Shown here one piece after another: positions 9,101 to 18,723 of a stretch of 64,000 nt of DNA (positions are counted from its first letter, which is position 1; every line of letters starts with the position of its first letter). The stretch is from Falsiroseomonas frigidaquae. GTDB taxonomy: Bacteria > Pseudomonadota > Alphaproteobacteria > Acetobacterales > Acetobacteraceae. The stretch is taken from NCBI RefSeq assembly GCF_012163145.1, contig NZ_JAAVTX010000003.1:248001-312000 (forward strand). Reading direction: 5' to 3'. The notes under the pieces are model-generated. The model did no database searches, was not told the origin of the DNA, and worked only from the letters and a program-made list of their open reading frames with translations. A program made the translations under genes and the position numbers.

Positions 9101-9700
9101 TTAGCCTCGGGTGATCGAAACCGCTTCCCAGGTAGAGCCCGGGCTGCCGGTCCCGCGCACCAGCCGGGACACCTGCTTCACCAGAACGCCCGTCCCTCGC
9201 TCGAAGTAGAACACCTGCTCGCCGCGGTAGCCGTTGTTGAAGGTGCCTTCCTCGATGCGCTCGACGACCCAGACGTCGAACCGCCCGGCAGGAACGGTGA
9301 CGGTATCCGCCGACACGACGCGAATGGTGTGGTTCCACGCTCCATCGGACGAACGCGACTGATACTGGGCCACCCGCCCAACCGAGAGCGGCAGCATCTG
9401 CCGGACGCCCGCCCTGTGGAAGGCCTCGGTCCCGGCAGGCACCGGGCGCAGGTTGTGAAGGTCGCGGCCTAGCCGGTCGCGCGCGCGCCAGACGCAGAAC
9501 TCGGCGTCGGACGGATCGCGGCCGAGATAGGTGAACTCGGAGCCGATCGAGGTGCGGATGACGGTATTGGCCGGCGGGCAGTCGGCAGGAACGGCGGAAG
9601 CCGCCGCCACCGTCATCTGGGATGTGGCAGGCCGGATCGACGCCACGTCCTGCTGGCACCCCATCAGGGCCACCGCTAAGCCCATCATCAACACCCGCAT
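9101..9700 (-). CDS. putative lipoprotein (199 aa)
   Basis: The N-terminus MRVLMMGLAVALMGC is a short lipoprotein signal with the lipobox ending at Cys 15, so the protein should be lipid-anchored in the envelope. The mature part is rich in beta-type sequence and alternates RTSIGSEFTYLG, VAQYQSRSSDGAWNH and TVPAGRFDVWVVER. The last resembles a DUF-type domain that binds or reports on outer-layer components, but no named family is certain. ATG 9700 has GGGAGG before it. It lies in the minus-strand cargo of the element and has no clear enzyme motif. Confidence 0.7.
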   Translation of the reverse strand: MRVLMMGLAVALMGCQQDVASIRPATSQMTVAAASAVPADCPPANTVIRTSIGSEFTYLGRDPSDAEFCVWRARDRLGRDLHNLRPVPAGTEAFHRAGVRQMLPLSVGRVAQYQSRSSDGAWNHTIRVVSADTVTVPAGRFDVWVVERIEEGTFNNGYRGEQVFYFERGTGVLVKQVSRLVRGTGSPGSTWEAVSITRG

Positions 9701-9780
9701 CTCGGCCTCCCGTTCTTGCGCCGACATAAAGCGCTGGGGCCGGAGCGCCCGCAACAACTTCGTTGCGGTTGGGCGCGCTT

Positions 9781-9984
9781 CTACAGGCCGCCCGCGGCGC
9801 GCGCTGCCGCCTGGTTCATCGCCAGCAGCCTGCGCCGGTTGATCTCCCTCTCGTTCGGCGCGGCCAGCGCGGCCTCCAAGGAACTGCGGGCCGAGTTGAT
9901 CGGCGGAGGCGGTGCTGCCGGTTGTGCCCCCGGTGCGATGGGCAACGCCGGTTGAGTCTCGCCCGACTGGGCTTCGGGAGACAC
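9781..9984 (-). CDS. possible short or 5'-damaged gene (67 aa)
   Basis: From GTG 9984 the frame reads Pro/Ala-rich sequence, then a helix EREINRRRLLAMNQAAARAAGG. The same frame stays open about 180 bp further upstream with protein-like sequence (RKFVRQRIGVTSDWRRA) but without any standard start codon. This suggests a gene that lost its start. Confidence is low. Confidence 0.3.
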   Translation of the reverse strand: MSPEAQSGETQPALPIAPGAQPAAPPPPINSARSSLEAALAAPNEREINRRRLLAMNQAAARAAGGL

Positions 9985-10487
9985 AACCGGCGCAGAAGGT
10001 GTCGCCGCCCCTGCCGGCGCGCCTGATGTTGCTCGCCTCCAGTCGGACGTGACGCCAATGCGCTGCCGAACAAATTTCCGGGGAGCTGCATTTCTCGCCC
10101 CCCCACCCCCCTCGCGATGGATATGGGGGGGAGGCCCGGCGCGTGGCCGATCGCACCCGCTGCCACCCCACTAGCTCCCGCGGCTCCTGGCGCCCGCTGG
10201 AATGGGCTGCGTGCTCCCTGCCTGGGCCACCGACACGACCACCCGCCCTGCCTCGGCAGGTGCCCGGGGGCAGGATGACAATGAGGTCACCGTATGGCCC
10301 CTGCCTGTTGCCGCTTCGGTCCCGGTAACGCGCACCAGTCTACCGGACTGGGGGCCGTCCACCCCGCTGCAGGCGGATCAGATTCGGCACCCGGCGCTTG
10401 TCAGGTGGCGCGGCAAATCGGCCGCACCGTGGTCGCATGAACCCCTAGCCCCTGGCGCACAGCCCCGCCGCAGTGATCCGGGTGGAG
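9985..10487. other. about 500 bp without a supported gene
   Basis: Contains the start-less upstream extension of the preceding frame and a C-run/G-run stretch near 10098-10136 that can fold. Plus and minus frames of 60-100 codons exist here but look like GC-rich chance frames. This is the 3' side of the cargo operon, so a terminator could lie here. Confidence 0.4.
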
Positions 10488-11324
10488 TCAGCCGATGAAG
10501 CCGGTCAACTCGTCCAAGGCGGTGAACAGCCGCATGCGGAGGGTATCCTCCAGCTTCACCTCGCTCGCCAACTGCACGTCCGGGTCGTCCATAATGAGCC
10601 CGTTGACGAGGGGCTTGCCTTTCACGCCGCTGGCCAGGCCCGCCAGTTCCTCCAGGAGGTATTTCTCGGTCCCCCTCCTGCCGCAGACAATCAGGACGCC
10701 GACGGTGTAGTCCTCCGCGGGCAAGATCTCAGCGTCTGGGCTCCAGGTCATGTAGATGCGGTGGATGTCCGATGAGACGTCGTAGCGATTAAGCCCGTCC
10801 AACAGCTTGTGGCTCTTCGCCTTGCTGAGCCTCTTTTGGAACTGCCGCTTTTCCAACCGCTTGATGAGGGCGTCGGGCAGGGCGATCCGGGCGTAGTAGC
10901 GGGCCATCCAGCCTTGGAACGCCTTGGCCGATAGGTCGGGCACCCGGAGGGGCAGCAGCTCCATCCCGCCTAGACACTCCCGCGGGAGGATCGCCCGGCG
11001 CGAAACGTCCAGGGCGACGCCTGCGATGGAGGGGGATCCTTCGACGGGCAGCTCAATGTAGCGGGTCCTTCTCCCCCGAGCCGAGTCCGTGTCCTCCTTG
11101 AACTCCGGCAGGGGACTGGCGACGACGACCTCAAACGAGGGTTCCGCGCCCGCTCCGGCGAGGGAGCAGGTCTGTGTTCCAATGAGCAGGAGCTCGCTGT
11201 CTGGCGCGTAGGAGAGATGGCTGGGCAGCATCGCCGGGTCGGCCGGCTTGCATAGGCAGCACTGACGCCAGTCAGGCGCTGGCGCGCCCGCACCGCCCTC
11301 GGGTTCCCTCCCGGCGCCAGACAT
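10488..11324 (-). CDS. hypothetical protein of cargo operon (278 aa)
   Basis: Third gene of the TIGR04255-HTH operon, starting 17 bp after the HTH stop with GGAGGGGG before ATG 11324. No family recognised. The N-terminus has a Cys pair (CCLCKPADP) that could bind metal. The middle (YYARIALPDALIKRLEKRQFQKRLSKAKSHK) is a basic helical stretch. A later strand-like part YTVGVLIVCGRRGTEKYLLEELAG precedes a Leu-rich end. There is no signal peptide or membrane segment, so it should be cytoplasmic. Because it is co-transcribed with the other two genes, it may be the effector of the set; that is inference. Confidence 0.75.
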   Translation of the reverse strand: MSGAGREPEGGAGAPAPDWRQCCLCKPADPAMLPSHLSYAPDSELLLIGTQTCSLAGAGAEPSFEVVVASPLPEFKEDTDSARGRRTRYIELPVEGSPSIAGVALDVSRRAILPRECLGGMELLPLRVPDLSAKAFQGWMARYYARIALPDALIKRLEKRQFQKRLSKAKSHKLLDGLNRYDVSSDIHRIYMTWSPDAEILPAEDYTVGVLIVCGRRGTEKYLLEELAGLASGVKGKPLVNGLIMDDPDVQLASEVKLEDTLRMRLFTALDELTGFIG

Positions 11325-11341
11325 CGCCCCCCTCCAGCCTG

Positions 11342-11995
11342 CTAACTTGAACCTGCCTCCAGGTAGGCGGACAGGAGGTCGGCCGGATGGGGCGGTGGCA
11401 AGTCTACCGGGCCTCGGCCACGATCGGAAGCTATCGCCGCATGGACGGCGTCCCGGAGGGCGCCCATGGCGTCCCGGATGCGCGCCCGGTCCAGATCGGG
11501 CGCCATCAGCACGTCCCGCAGCGAAGAGCCGTCTGGCAGTGGCCGCTTCCAGAAGCGGTGGTAGTAACGCAGCGAGCCGTCCGCCTCCGTCCCGAGGGCG
11601 TCTAACAGGGCGCGCAGGCGCTGGGCGTTGGCGGGTGTCGCCTCGGCGCCCTTCAGCCAGTCGTAAATCGTCTTCCGCTCGAGATCGAGGATGTCGGACA
11701 GCGCCGTGATCGGCAGGCCCAGCCTGTTCACGAGCCGATCCGCCATCTCCTGTGCCCGGACAACCACAGGGACCACCGCCGCCGCGGCCCCGCGGTCATC
11801 CTTCACCATCGGCGCGGGAATGGGGGCGGAGGGTAATAAGGTGACCGATCCGGTTAGCCTCCGGACTGTGTCCAGCAGGCTCCTGGCGAAGGGGGTGGTC
11901 CTTTCGCCCCCGCGGGCGGCGCCGGCGCCGCTCGGGTAGAACTCCGCAAACGGGGCATAAAAACCAAACTGGCCGTGCCCGATGACGGTGCTCAT
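11342..11995 (-). CDS. HTH-domain protein of cargo operon (217 aa)
   Basis: The middle holds a helix-turn-helix typical of the XRE group (LGLPITALSDILDL then ERKTIYDWLKG), followed by a helical region ATPANAQRLRALLDALG that resembles the Xre/ParS-type antitoxin regulators. The C-terminus has YYHRFWKRPLPDG and a long helical tail. The N-terminal 90 residues are Ala/Pro-rich and unassigned. The start overlaps the TIGR04255-like stop by 4 bp (ATGA, 11992-11995), so the two are translationally coupled. It probably regulates the operon or serves as its DNA-binding component. Confidence 0.78.
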   Translation of the reverse strand: MSTVIGHGQFGFYAPFAEFYPSGAGAARGGERTTPFARSLLDTVRRLTGSVTLLPSAPIPAPMVKDDRGAAAAVVPVVVRAQEMADRLVNRLGLPITALSDILDLERKTIYDWLKGAEATPANAQRLRALLDALGTEADGSLRYYHRFWKRPLPDGSSLRDVLMAPDLDRARIRDAMGALRDAVHAAIASDRGRGPVDLPPPHPADLLSAYLEAGSS

Positions 11996-12810
11996 GCCTT
12001 CCTCCTGTCCCAGATCGTCACGGCGCGGGGTCTGACTGCGGAATCGAACGCGCGCCGGGACGGACCGTGCAGTTCCCGGAACTTGGCCAGCAGTCCCCGC
12101 GGGTCGAGCGGCATGGCCGGGTCAAACGCCGCGAAATGGTCGATGTCGAGCAGCACGAAGTCCCCCGCCGCAACCTTCGGAATCCACCCGTTCGCCTCCA
12201 CAAGCGGGGTAAGGAGATCGGGCGGGAACGGTACCTTGGGGCGCCGCAGGGCCTGGAAGCGCAGAGTGCCCGGGCCTGTCTTAAAGGAGGCGATGTACGC
12301 GCCTTCCTGGAGCTCCATGGGCTGGTCCCCAAAATCGGCCGGGTCCGTCGGAAGAGCCCACGGCTTCAGGTAGTCCGAAATTTCCTCCCTCGTTCCGACG
12401 CGCGGCTCCACAAGGTCGATCATGCGGTAGCCCACGGCGGTGGCGTGGGTGACGCCCATGCCGGGGGTATCCCCGAGAGCCTGCACGGCGGCGCACAGGC
12501 GGGCGAAGAAGCCGTCATGCCCCTCGTAGGCCGTGCCCGCGTGGACCAGGAGGAAATCAGGGCCCAGAATGATGGCGTGCGACCTGCCCGGCTCGGAGAA
12601 CTGCCACATCTTCTCGGTAACGTGCCGAAACTCAAAGCCTTGGTTGCTTAGATGGGCGACCATGCCAACGTTGTTGTGCTCGTCGACCAGGGGGTAGGTT
12701 GCCCGAACCTGCTCCTGGAAGGCGGCCACATGTCCCGCCATGTCGAGGAGCCGGGGAAACCGAACCAGGGCCAGCGCGTAGCGGAGGGGGGCGAAGCGCA
12801 TACGCGACAT
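11992..12810 (-). CDS. TIGR04255 family-like protein (272 aa)
   Basis: The opening RFAPLRYALALVRFPRLLDM matches the hallmark start of TIGR04255 proteins, a widespread family with no known biochemical role. The family-like middle includes FSEPGRSHAIILGPDFLLVH and AVGYRMIDLVEPR; the C-terminal part holds DFVLLDIDHFAAFD. ATG 12810 is chosen over ATG 12834 because AGGAGGAGGTG lies just upstream of it. It is the first gene of a minus-strand operon of three. No signal peptide or catalytic motif is seen. Confidence 0.8.
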   Translation of the reverse strand: MSRMRFAPLRYALALVRFPRLLDMAGHVAAFQEQVRATYPLVDEHNNVGMVAHLSNQGFEFRHVTEKMWQFSEPGRSHAIILGPDFLLVHAGTAYEGHDGFFARLCAAVQALGDTPGMGVTHATAVGYRMIDLVEPRVGTREEISDYLKPWALPTDPADFGDQPMELQEGAYIASFKTGPGTLRFQALRRPKVPFPPDLLTPLVEANGWIPKVAAGDFVLLDIDHFAAFDPAMPLDPRGLLAKFRELHGPSRRAFDSAVRPRAVTIWDRRKA

Positions 12811-13187
12811 GGGATCCGACACCTCCTCCTGCATGACCGACTAAACACCTGACTACACAGTAGGGTCGTGGAGGCTTCGTCACAAGCCGGTGACTGAGCC
12901 GGGCCAGAGCCATCCGCTGCGCCATCCCCGTTCTACAGCCGATCGGAGAGACTTGGTTCCCGTCTGTGCCGCCCTCACAATGCTGGATGAGCCTGCCGCC
13001 GAGTCCAGCAGCAGCAGGTCAACGAATACCGAAAGCGAAAGCCTGGCGGTCACCTCCAGCGTTTGGGCCAGCAGTGTGCGCTAAATGCGGCCCACTGCGG
13101 ACGCGACCGGGAGGCATACATGGCTCAGCACGACGGCACTGCGGACGTTGATCGGCCTGACGAGTGCTATCCTAATCTCCTCAAGTC
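12811..13187. other. control region of cargo operon and spacer
   Basis: No convincing gene. The minus-strand operon must start transcription here. The AT-richer stretch around 12838-12862 is the most promoter-like part, but no clear -35/-10 pair can be defined by eye. Confidence 0.35.
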
Positions 13188-13662
13188 GTGCCGCCCATGG
13201 AGCGCCTCGAGAGCTCTTTCGCCGCCACTGGCAACCCGATCTGCGCTTGGCTTGCGGTTCGTCGCATCACGCGGGATGGCCGCGCTGACTTGCCCGAATG
13301 GGTGTTGGTCTACCTCCGCGAGGCCAGCCACGAGGTGATGCGTCTCGCGATGGGCCACACGCACTACACGCGTCCGCTGCCGCGGTCATAAGCCTGGGCC
13401 CGGGCGTTTCGGCTGGTGGTGAACACGCGCCATGCGGCAGCGGCCTACCTCCAGGCGGCAGAGGAGGCCTGGAGTCTGAAGGCTCAACTTCGAGGTCAGT
13501 CGGGGGCGCCCGGCCGGGGAGGCCGTGGCCTCCTTAGCGGCTCACTGGAAACAGGACAGTCGCAGCATGCAGCGCCGCCTTGCCCGCGCGCGGAGGGTAT
13601 TTGGCTTCGGGCTGCCGTTCGCAGATCGTCCGCTGCCACGGCGTCCCAAGCGGCCAAGGTGA
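13188..13662 (+). pseudogene. broken element gene (in-frame stop and frameshift)
   Basis: ATG 13188 opens a frame with ATGNPICAWLAV and ADLPEWVLVYLREA, a pattern common in small hypothetical proteins of alphaproteobacterial islands. A TAA at 13389-13391 interrupts it. The same frame then continues with protein-like AFRLVVNTRHAAAAYLQ. Near 13505 the coding signal moves to another frame and reads AVASLAAHWKQDSRS then MQRRLARARRVFGFG until TGA at 13660. One stop and one frameshift over 475 bp argue for a recently inactivated gene. Confidence 0.55.
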
Positions 13663-13754
13663 CGGACTTGGGGCCAAGTGCGGGGGACGCTATCGAGGCC
13701 TCGCATCTGCATCCTCCGGCCAGCCTGCGGACCACCGCGGCACAGGAGGCATGG

Positions 13755-14066
13755 ATGCCGAAAAGGAAAGCCGGGCGCCGCGTCGCGCCGACAAAACCGC
13801 CTCCACCCTCGCTACCGCCGGACCAGCTGCTCAACCGAAAGGCTGCAGCCGAGCTCGCCACCAAGGAATTCTTCCCGGTGTCAGACAGGACAATTGAGCG
13901 GTGGCCCCTGGCGTGGCAGCGTCGCAACGGAAGGGTCGACTGCCGCGCGGAGGATCTTCGCGAATTCCTGAACCGGCGGCTGGAAGAAGCTCCCTGGCTG
14001 CAAGGAGGACGGTCGAAGCGCCGATCGTCGGAAGATGGATCGCATCGAGCCGGGGCGACCTGCTAA
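13755..14066 (+). CDS. AlpA/excisionase-like HTH protein 2 (103 aa)
   Basis: Paralogue of the protein at 4243-4533. The core reads NRKAAAELATKEFFPVS then RTIERWPLAW and RRNGRVDCRAEDL, ending LNRRLEEAPW. The basic N-terminus (PKRKAGRRV) supports DNA binding. ATG 13755 has AGGAGG at 13744-13749; an out-of-frame ATG at 13751 lies in between. It is the last gene before attR and the right arm sites, the position expected of a recombination directionality factor. That role is inference. Confidence 0.7.
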   Translation: MPKRKAGRRVAPTKPPPPSLPPDQLLNRKAAAELATKEFFPVSDRTIERWPLAWQRRNGRVDCRAEDLREFLNRRLEEAPWLQGGRSKRRSSEDGSHRAGATC

Positions 14067-14116
14067 GGTGCCGCGGCGGGCCTTACAGCTAGGCCGCGCC
14101 TACGGGCACTTCCGTC

Positions 14117-14151
14117 TGCTTCCGCACCATGCGTCCGGTCTAAGTCCGGTC
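14117..14151 (+). promoter_or_regulatory. putative right integrase arm sites
   Basis: TGCTTCCGCA (14117-14126), GTCCGGTC (14133-14140) and GTCCGGTC (14144-14151) repeat the composite at 1410-1444 with identical 16-bp and 11-bp spacing and the same orientation. It lies 60 bp inside attR. The matching pair at both ends supports integrase or excisionase binding. Confidence 0.6.
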
Positions 14152-14210
14152 ACAGCCGGTTCTGAAACCGAGATTGGGCCGGACAGAAAGCACGATAAGC
14201 CACTGAAAAT

Positions 14211-14302
<92 letters not shown>

Positions 14303-14513
14303 GCAGGCGGTGGCGCCCTATAATCACCGGAAGCGCGACGCGCAACCCGCCACGCCGTTGACTCTCCGCCCGGCGCCCCGCTATACGCTGCGCCCTCCGG
14401 CCACCCAGGTGCCAACTGCCTGGGGATGCTGGCGGCCAGTCCTGGTCGAACCACCCAATTGTCCGGGCGAACCCGCCCAGAAGCACCGGACCTCCGAAAG
14501 CCCGAGCGCGAAC

Positions 14514-14831
14514 ATGACCTATGCAGTGATCCGCACCGGCGGCAAGCAGTACCGCGTCACTCCCGATGCCGTGCTGATCGTCGAGAAGCTCGAGGCCGAG
14601 CCCGGCGCCACCATCACCTTCCACGACGTCCTGGCCCTCGGTACCGATGCCGGCCTCACCCTTGGCGCGCCGACCGTGCCGGGTGCGACCGTCACCGCGG
14701 TGGTCGAAGGCCAGACGCGCGGCGACAAGGTGATCATCTTCAAGAAGCGCCGCCGGAAGAACAGCCGCCGGAAGAACGGTCATCGCCAGATGCAGACCGT
14801 GCTGCGCATTTCCGCGATCGCCGCGGCCTGA
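14514..14831 (+). CDS. rplU: 50S ribosomal protein L21
   Basis: The 105-residue protein opens [13 protein letters not shown], the L21 signature, and ends with the basic rRNA-binding tail ([16 protein letters not shown]). It binds 23S rRNA in the large subunit. ATG 14514 gives the family length; the longer open frame upstream runs across the tRNA and is not coding. It is followed 29 bp later by rpmA and then obgE, the common bacterial order. Confidence 0.97.
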   Translation: MTYAVIRTGGKQYRVTPDAVLIVEKLEAEPGATITFHDVLALGTDAGLTLGAPTVPGATVTAVVEGQTRGDKVIIFKKRRRKNSRRKNGHRQMQTVLRISAIAAA

Positions 14832-14860
14832 TCCGCTAGCGACAGAAAGGGACCCCCTCC

Positions 14861-16232
<1,372 letters not shown>

Positions 16233-16310
16233 TTAAATGTCCTCGTTGATACTCAGCGAGGCTGCGCGCAGTATGCACAGGCTCTTGGATAACAGGCTGC
16301 GGTCCGCCCC

Positions 16311-17459
16311 ATGTCCCCTTCTCGCGTCACCGGCGATTATCGCCCGCAGCCGGGCGGGTACCGCGCTTTCCACCCTGCTCCCCTGCCGCCCGACCCGCCG
16401 CTGGCCTTGACCGCCGCGCGGGTACGTCTGTTGTCGGAGGCAGATCGTGCCGTTGCTGGTCTGGACAGCGTCACGGACCTGCTGCCAGACCCGGATGGCT
16501 TCGTCTATTCCTACGTACGGCGGGAAGCGGTGTTGTCCTCCCGCATCGAAGGCACCCAATCCTCGCTTGACGATCTGGTGCGCCGCGAGGCGGGGATCGA
16601 GGCCGGCCGCGGCAGCGATGTCAACGAGGTCTCCAACTATGTCTCGGCGCTGAACGAGGCCCTCGCCGCCCTGGCGGAGGTTCCGGTTTCGGTGCGACTG
16701 ATCCGCGCGATGCATCGCCGCTTGATGCAAGATACGCGTGGAGGTCAGCGCGAGCCCGGCGAATTGCGTCGGCACCAAGTGCATATCGGCGCGGAGGGGA
16801 CCGGCGTCGGTGGGGCCGTGTTCATCCCGCCACCACCCGATGCCGTGCTGGACGCCCTCGCCGCCCTCGAATCCTACATTCATGCCGAGGACGGCGATGT
16901 CGCCGATGCGCCCCTGATCCGCATTGGTCTGGCCCATGCCCAGTTCGAGACGATCCATCCCTTCGGCGATGGCAATGGCCGGTGCGGCCGGCTTCTGATC
17001 AGCCTGTTGCTTGCCGAGAAGCGCCTGCTGCGCCAGCCCGTTCTTTATCTGTCGCTGTATTTCAGCCGGCACCGCCAAGACTATTACGATCACCTGCAAG
17101 CGACCCGCGACAGAGGCGATTGGGAAGGCTGGATCGACTTCTTCCTTCGCGGCGTCATCGAAACGGCCGCCGACGCTCGCGACCGGGCGCGCCGCATCGT
17201 CCGGATGCGGGAGGATCATCGCGACCTGATCGTGTCACGCGGCGGGGCGGCGAAGGCACTGCGGCTGCTGGATCATCTCTTCCGACAGCCCTATGTCAGC
17301 ATCAACACGGTGGCGGAGCGTCTCGAGGTCAGTTTTCCCACCGCTTCACGCATGGTGGAGAATCTCGAACAGGATATGATCCTGCGTGAGGTTACCGGGC
17401 AGCAGCGCGGCCGAATCTACGTCTACCAGCCCTATATCGACCTGTTCTCGGATCGCTGA
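16311..17459 (+). CDS. Fic family protein (AMPylase type) with C-terminal wHTH
   Basis: The 382-residue protein has an intact Fic motif [12 protein letters not shown] (residues 216-227), so transfer of a nucleotide group, usually AMP, to a hydroxyl of a target protein is expected. An N-terminal autoinhibitory motif SSRIEG (76-81) fits class II Fic proteins. The C-terminus holds a winged-helix segment ([22 protein letters not shown]), suggesting autoregulation or DNA binding. It interrupts the obgE-proB order and is separated from proB by two bases, so it may be a local acquisition. Target unknown. Confidence 0.9.
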   Translation: MSPSRVTGDYRPQPGGYRAFHPAPLPPDPPLALTAARVRLLSEADRAVAGLDSVTDLLPDPDGFVYSYVRREAVLSSRIEGTQSSLDDLVRREAGIEAGRGSDVNEVSNYVSALNEALAALAEVPVSVRLIRAMHRRLMQDTRGGQREPGELRRHQVHIGAEGTGVGGAVFIPPPPDAVLDALAALESYIHAEDGDVADAPLIRIGLAHAQFETIHPFGDGNGRCGRLLISLLLAEKRLLRQPVLYLSLYFSRHRQDYYDHLQATRDRGDWEGWIDFFLRGVIETAADARDRARRIVRMREDHRDLIVSRGGAAKALRLLDHLFRQPYVSINTVAERLEVSFPTASRMVENLEQDMILREVTGQQRGRIYVYQPYIDLFSDR

Positions 17460-17461
17460 CC

Positions 17462-18589
17462 TTGTCCTCCCTCGCCACCGCCCGCCGCATCGTCGTCAAG
17501 ATCGGCTCCGCCCTTGTCGTGGACAACGCCACCGCCGCGCCGCGGGCCGCCTGGCTGGCGGGCGTGGCGCAGGATGTGGCGGCGCTGCGGGCGCGGGGGG
17601 CGGAGGTCATCCTGGTGTCCTCCGGCGCCATCGCGCTGGCCCGCCACGCGCTGGGCCTGACGCGGAAGAAGACGCTGCGGCTCGAGGAAAAGCAGGCCGC
17701 CGCCGCCGTCGGGCAGATCCGCCTGGCCGGTGCCTGGGCCGATGCGCTGTCCGCCGTGCAGCTCAACGCCGCGCAGCTGCTGCTGACGCTGGAGGATAGC
17801 GAGGACCGCCGCCGCTACCTCAATGCCCGCGCCACGCTGAACACGCTGCTGTCGCTGGGCTGCATCCCCGTCATCAACGAGAACGACACCGTCGCCACGG
17901 CGGAAATCCGCTTCGGCGACAATGACCGCCTGGCCGCCCGCGTGGCGGAGATGGTGGAGGCGGATGCGCTGGTGCTGCTGTCGGATATCGACGGCCTCTA
18001 CACCGCCGATCCGCGCCGCGACCCCGCCGCGGCGCACATCCCCGTGGTCGAGCACATCACGGAGGAGATCATGGCGATGGGGGGCGAGCCGCCGCCCGGC
18101 TATTCCTCCGGCGGCATGCGCACCAAGCTGATCGCCGCCCGCATCGCGACCGGCGCCGGCTGCGCCATGGCGATCGCGCTCGGCACGCGGGAGCGTCCCC
18201 TGCAGGCGATGGAACAGGGCGCGCCCTGCACCTGGTTCCTGCCCGAGGGCGAGGGCCGTTCCGCCCGCAAGCGCTGGATCGCCGGCAGCCTGGCACCACT
18301 CGGCGTGCTGGTGGTGGACGAGGGGGCGGCCCGGGCGCTGGCGCGCGGCTCCTCCCTGCTGCCCGCCGGCGTGCGCGCCGTGGAAGGCCGTTTCGAGCGC
18401 GGCGACCCGGTCAGCGTGCGGGACGAGGCGGGGCGGGAACTGGCGCGTGGCCTGGTTGCCTATGATGCGGCCGACGCCGCCCGCATTGCCGGCCATCGCA
18501 GCGAGGAGTTGGAGAACATCCTGGGCTGGCGCGGGCGGGACGAGATCATCCATCGCGACGACCTGGTGCTGCTCGCCTTGGCCGGCTGA
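17462..18589 (+). CDS. proB: glutamate 5-kinase
   Basis: Catalyses ATP-dependent phosphorylation of glutamate, the first step of proline synthesis. The amino-acid kinase domain opens [14 protein letters not shown] and shows [24 protein letters not shown] and [15 protein letters not shown]-terminal PUA domain follows ([13 protein letters not shown] to LENILGWRG). Length 375 fits the family. The start is TTG two bases after the fic stop; no ATG fits the conserved N-terminus. proA follows at 21487, but separated by three other genes. Confidence 0.95.
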   Translation: MSSLATARRIVVKIGSALVVDNATAAPRAAWLAGVAQDVAALRARGAEVILVSSGAIALARHALGLTRKKTLRLEEKQAAAAVGQIRLAGAWADALSAVQLNAAQLLLTLEDSEDRRRYLNARATLNTLLSLGCIPVINENDTVATAEIRFGDNDRLAARVAEMVEADALVLLSDIDGLYTADPRRDPAAAHIPVVEHITEEIMAMGGEPPPGYSSGGMRTKLIAARIATGAGCAMAIALGTRERPLQAMEQGAPCTWFLPEGEGRSARKRWIAGSLAPLGVLVVDEGAARALARGSSLLPAGVRAVEGRFERGDPVSVRDEAGRELARGLVAYDAADAARIAGHRSEELENILGWRGRDEIIHRDDLVLLALAG

Positions 18590-18723
18590 ACCGGCCACCC
18601 TCCGGCTTCACCGCCATTCTTCCTGCCCATGGGGCAGATGCGATGAGCATCCGGCAAATGGCCTGGCTTGCCGGGCGGGGCCGGCTGGACCAGCATCGGG
18701 CGGTGTCGGAAAGGATGTTGCCC

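Noticed and set aside
8729-9472. TTG-started open frame of 247 codons on the plus strand
   Set aside because: It has no ribosome-binding site, runs antisense to the lipoprotein gene and has a composition unlike real proteins of the region.
10202-10498. Plus-strand open frame of 98 codons after the cargo operon
   Set aside because: There is no convincing ribosome-binding site or protein-like pattern; it is likely a chance frame in GC-rich DNA.
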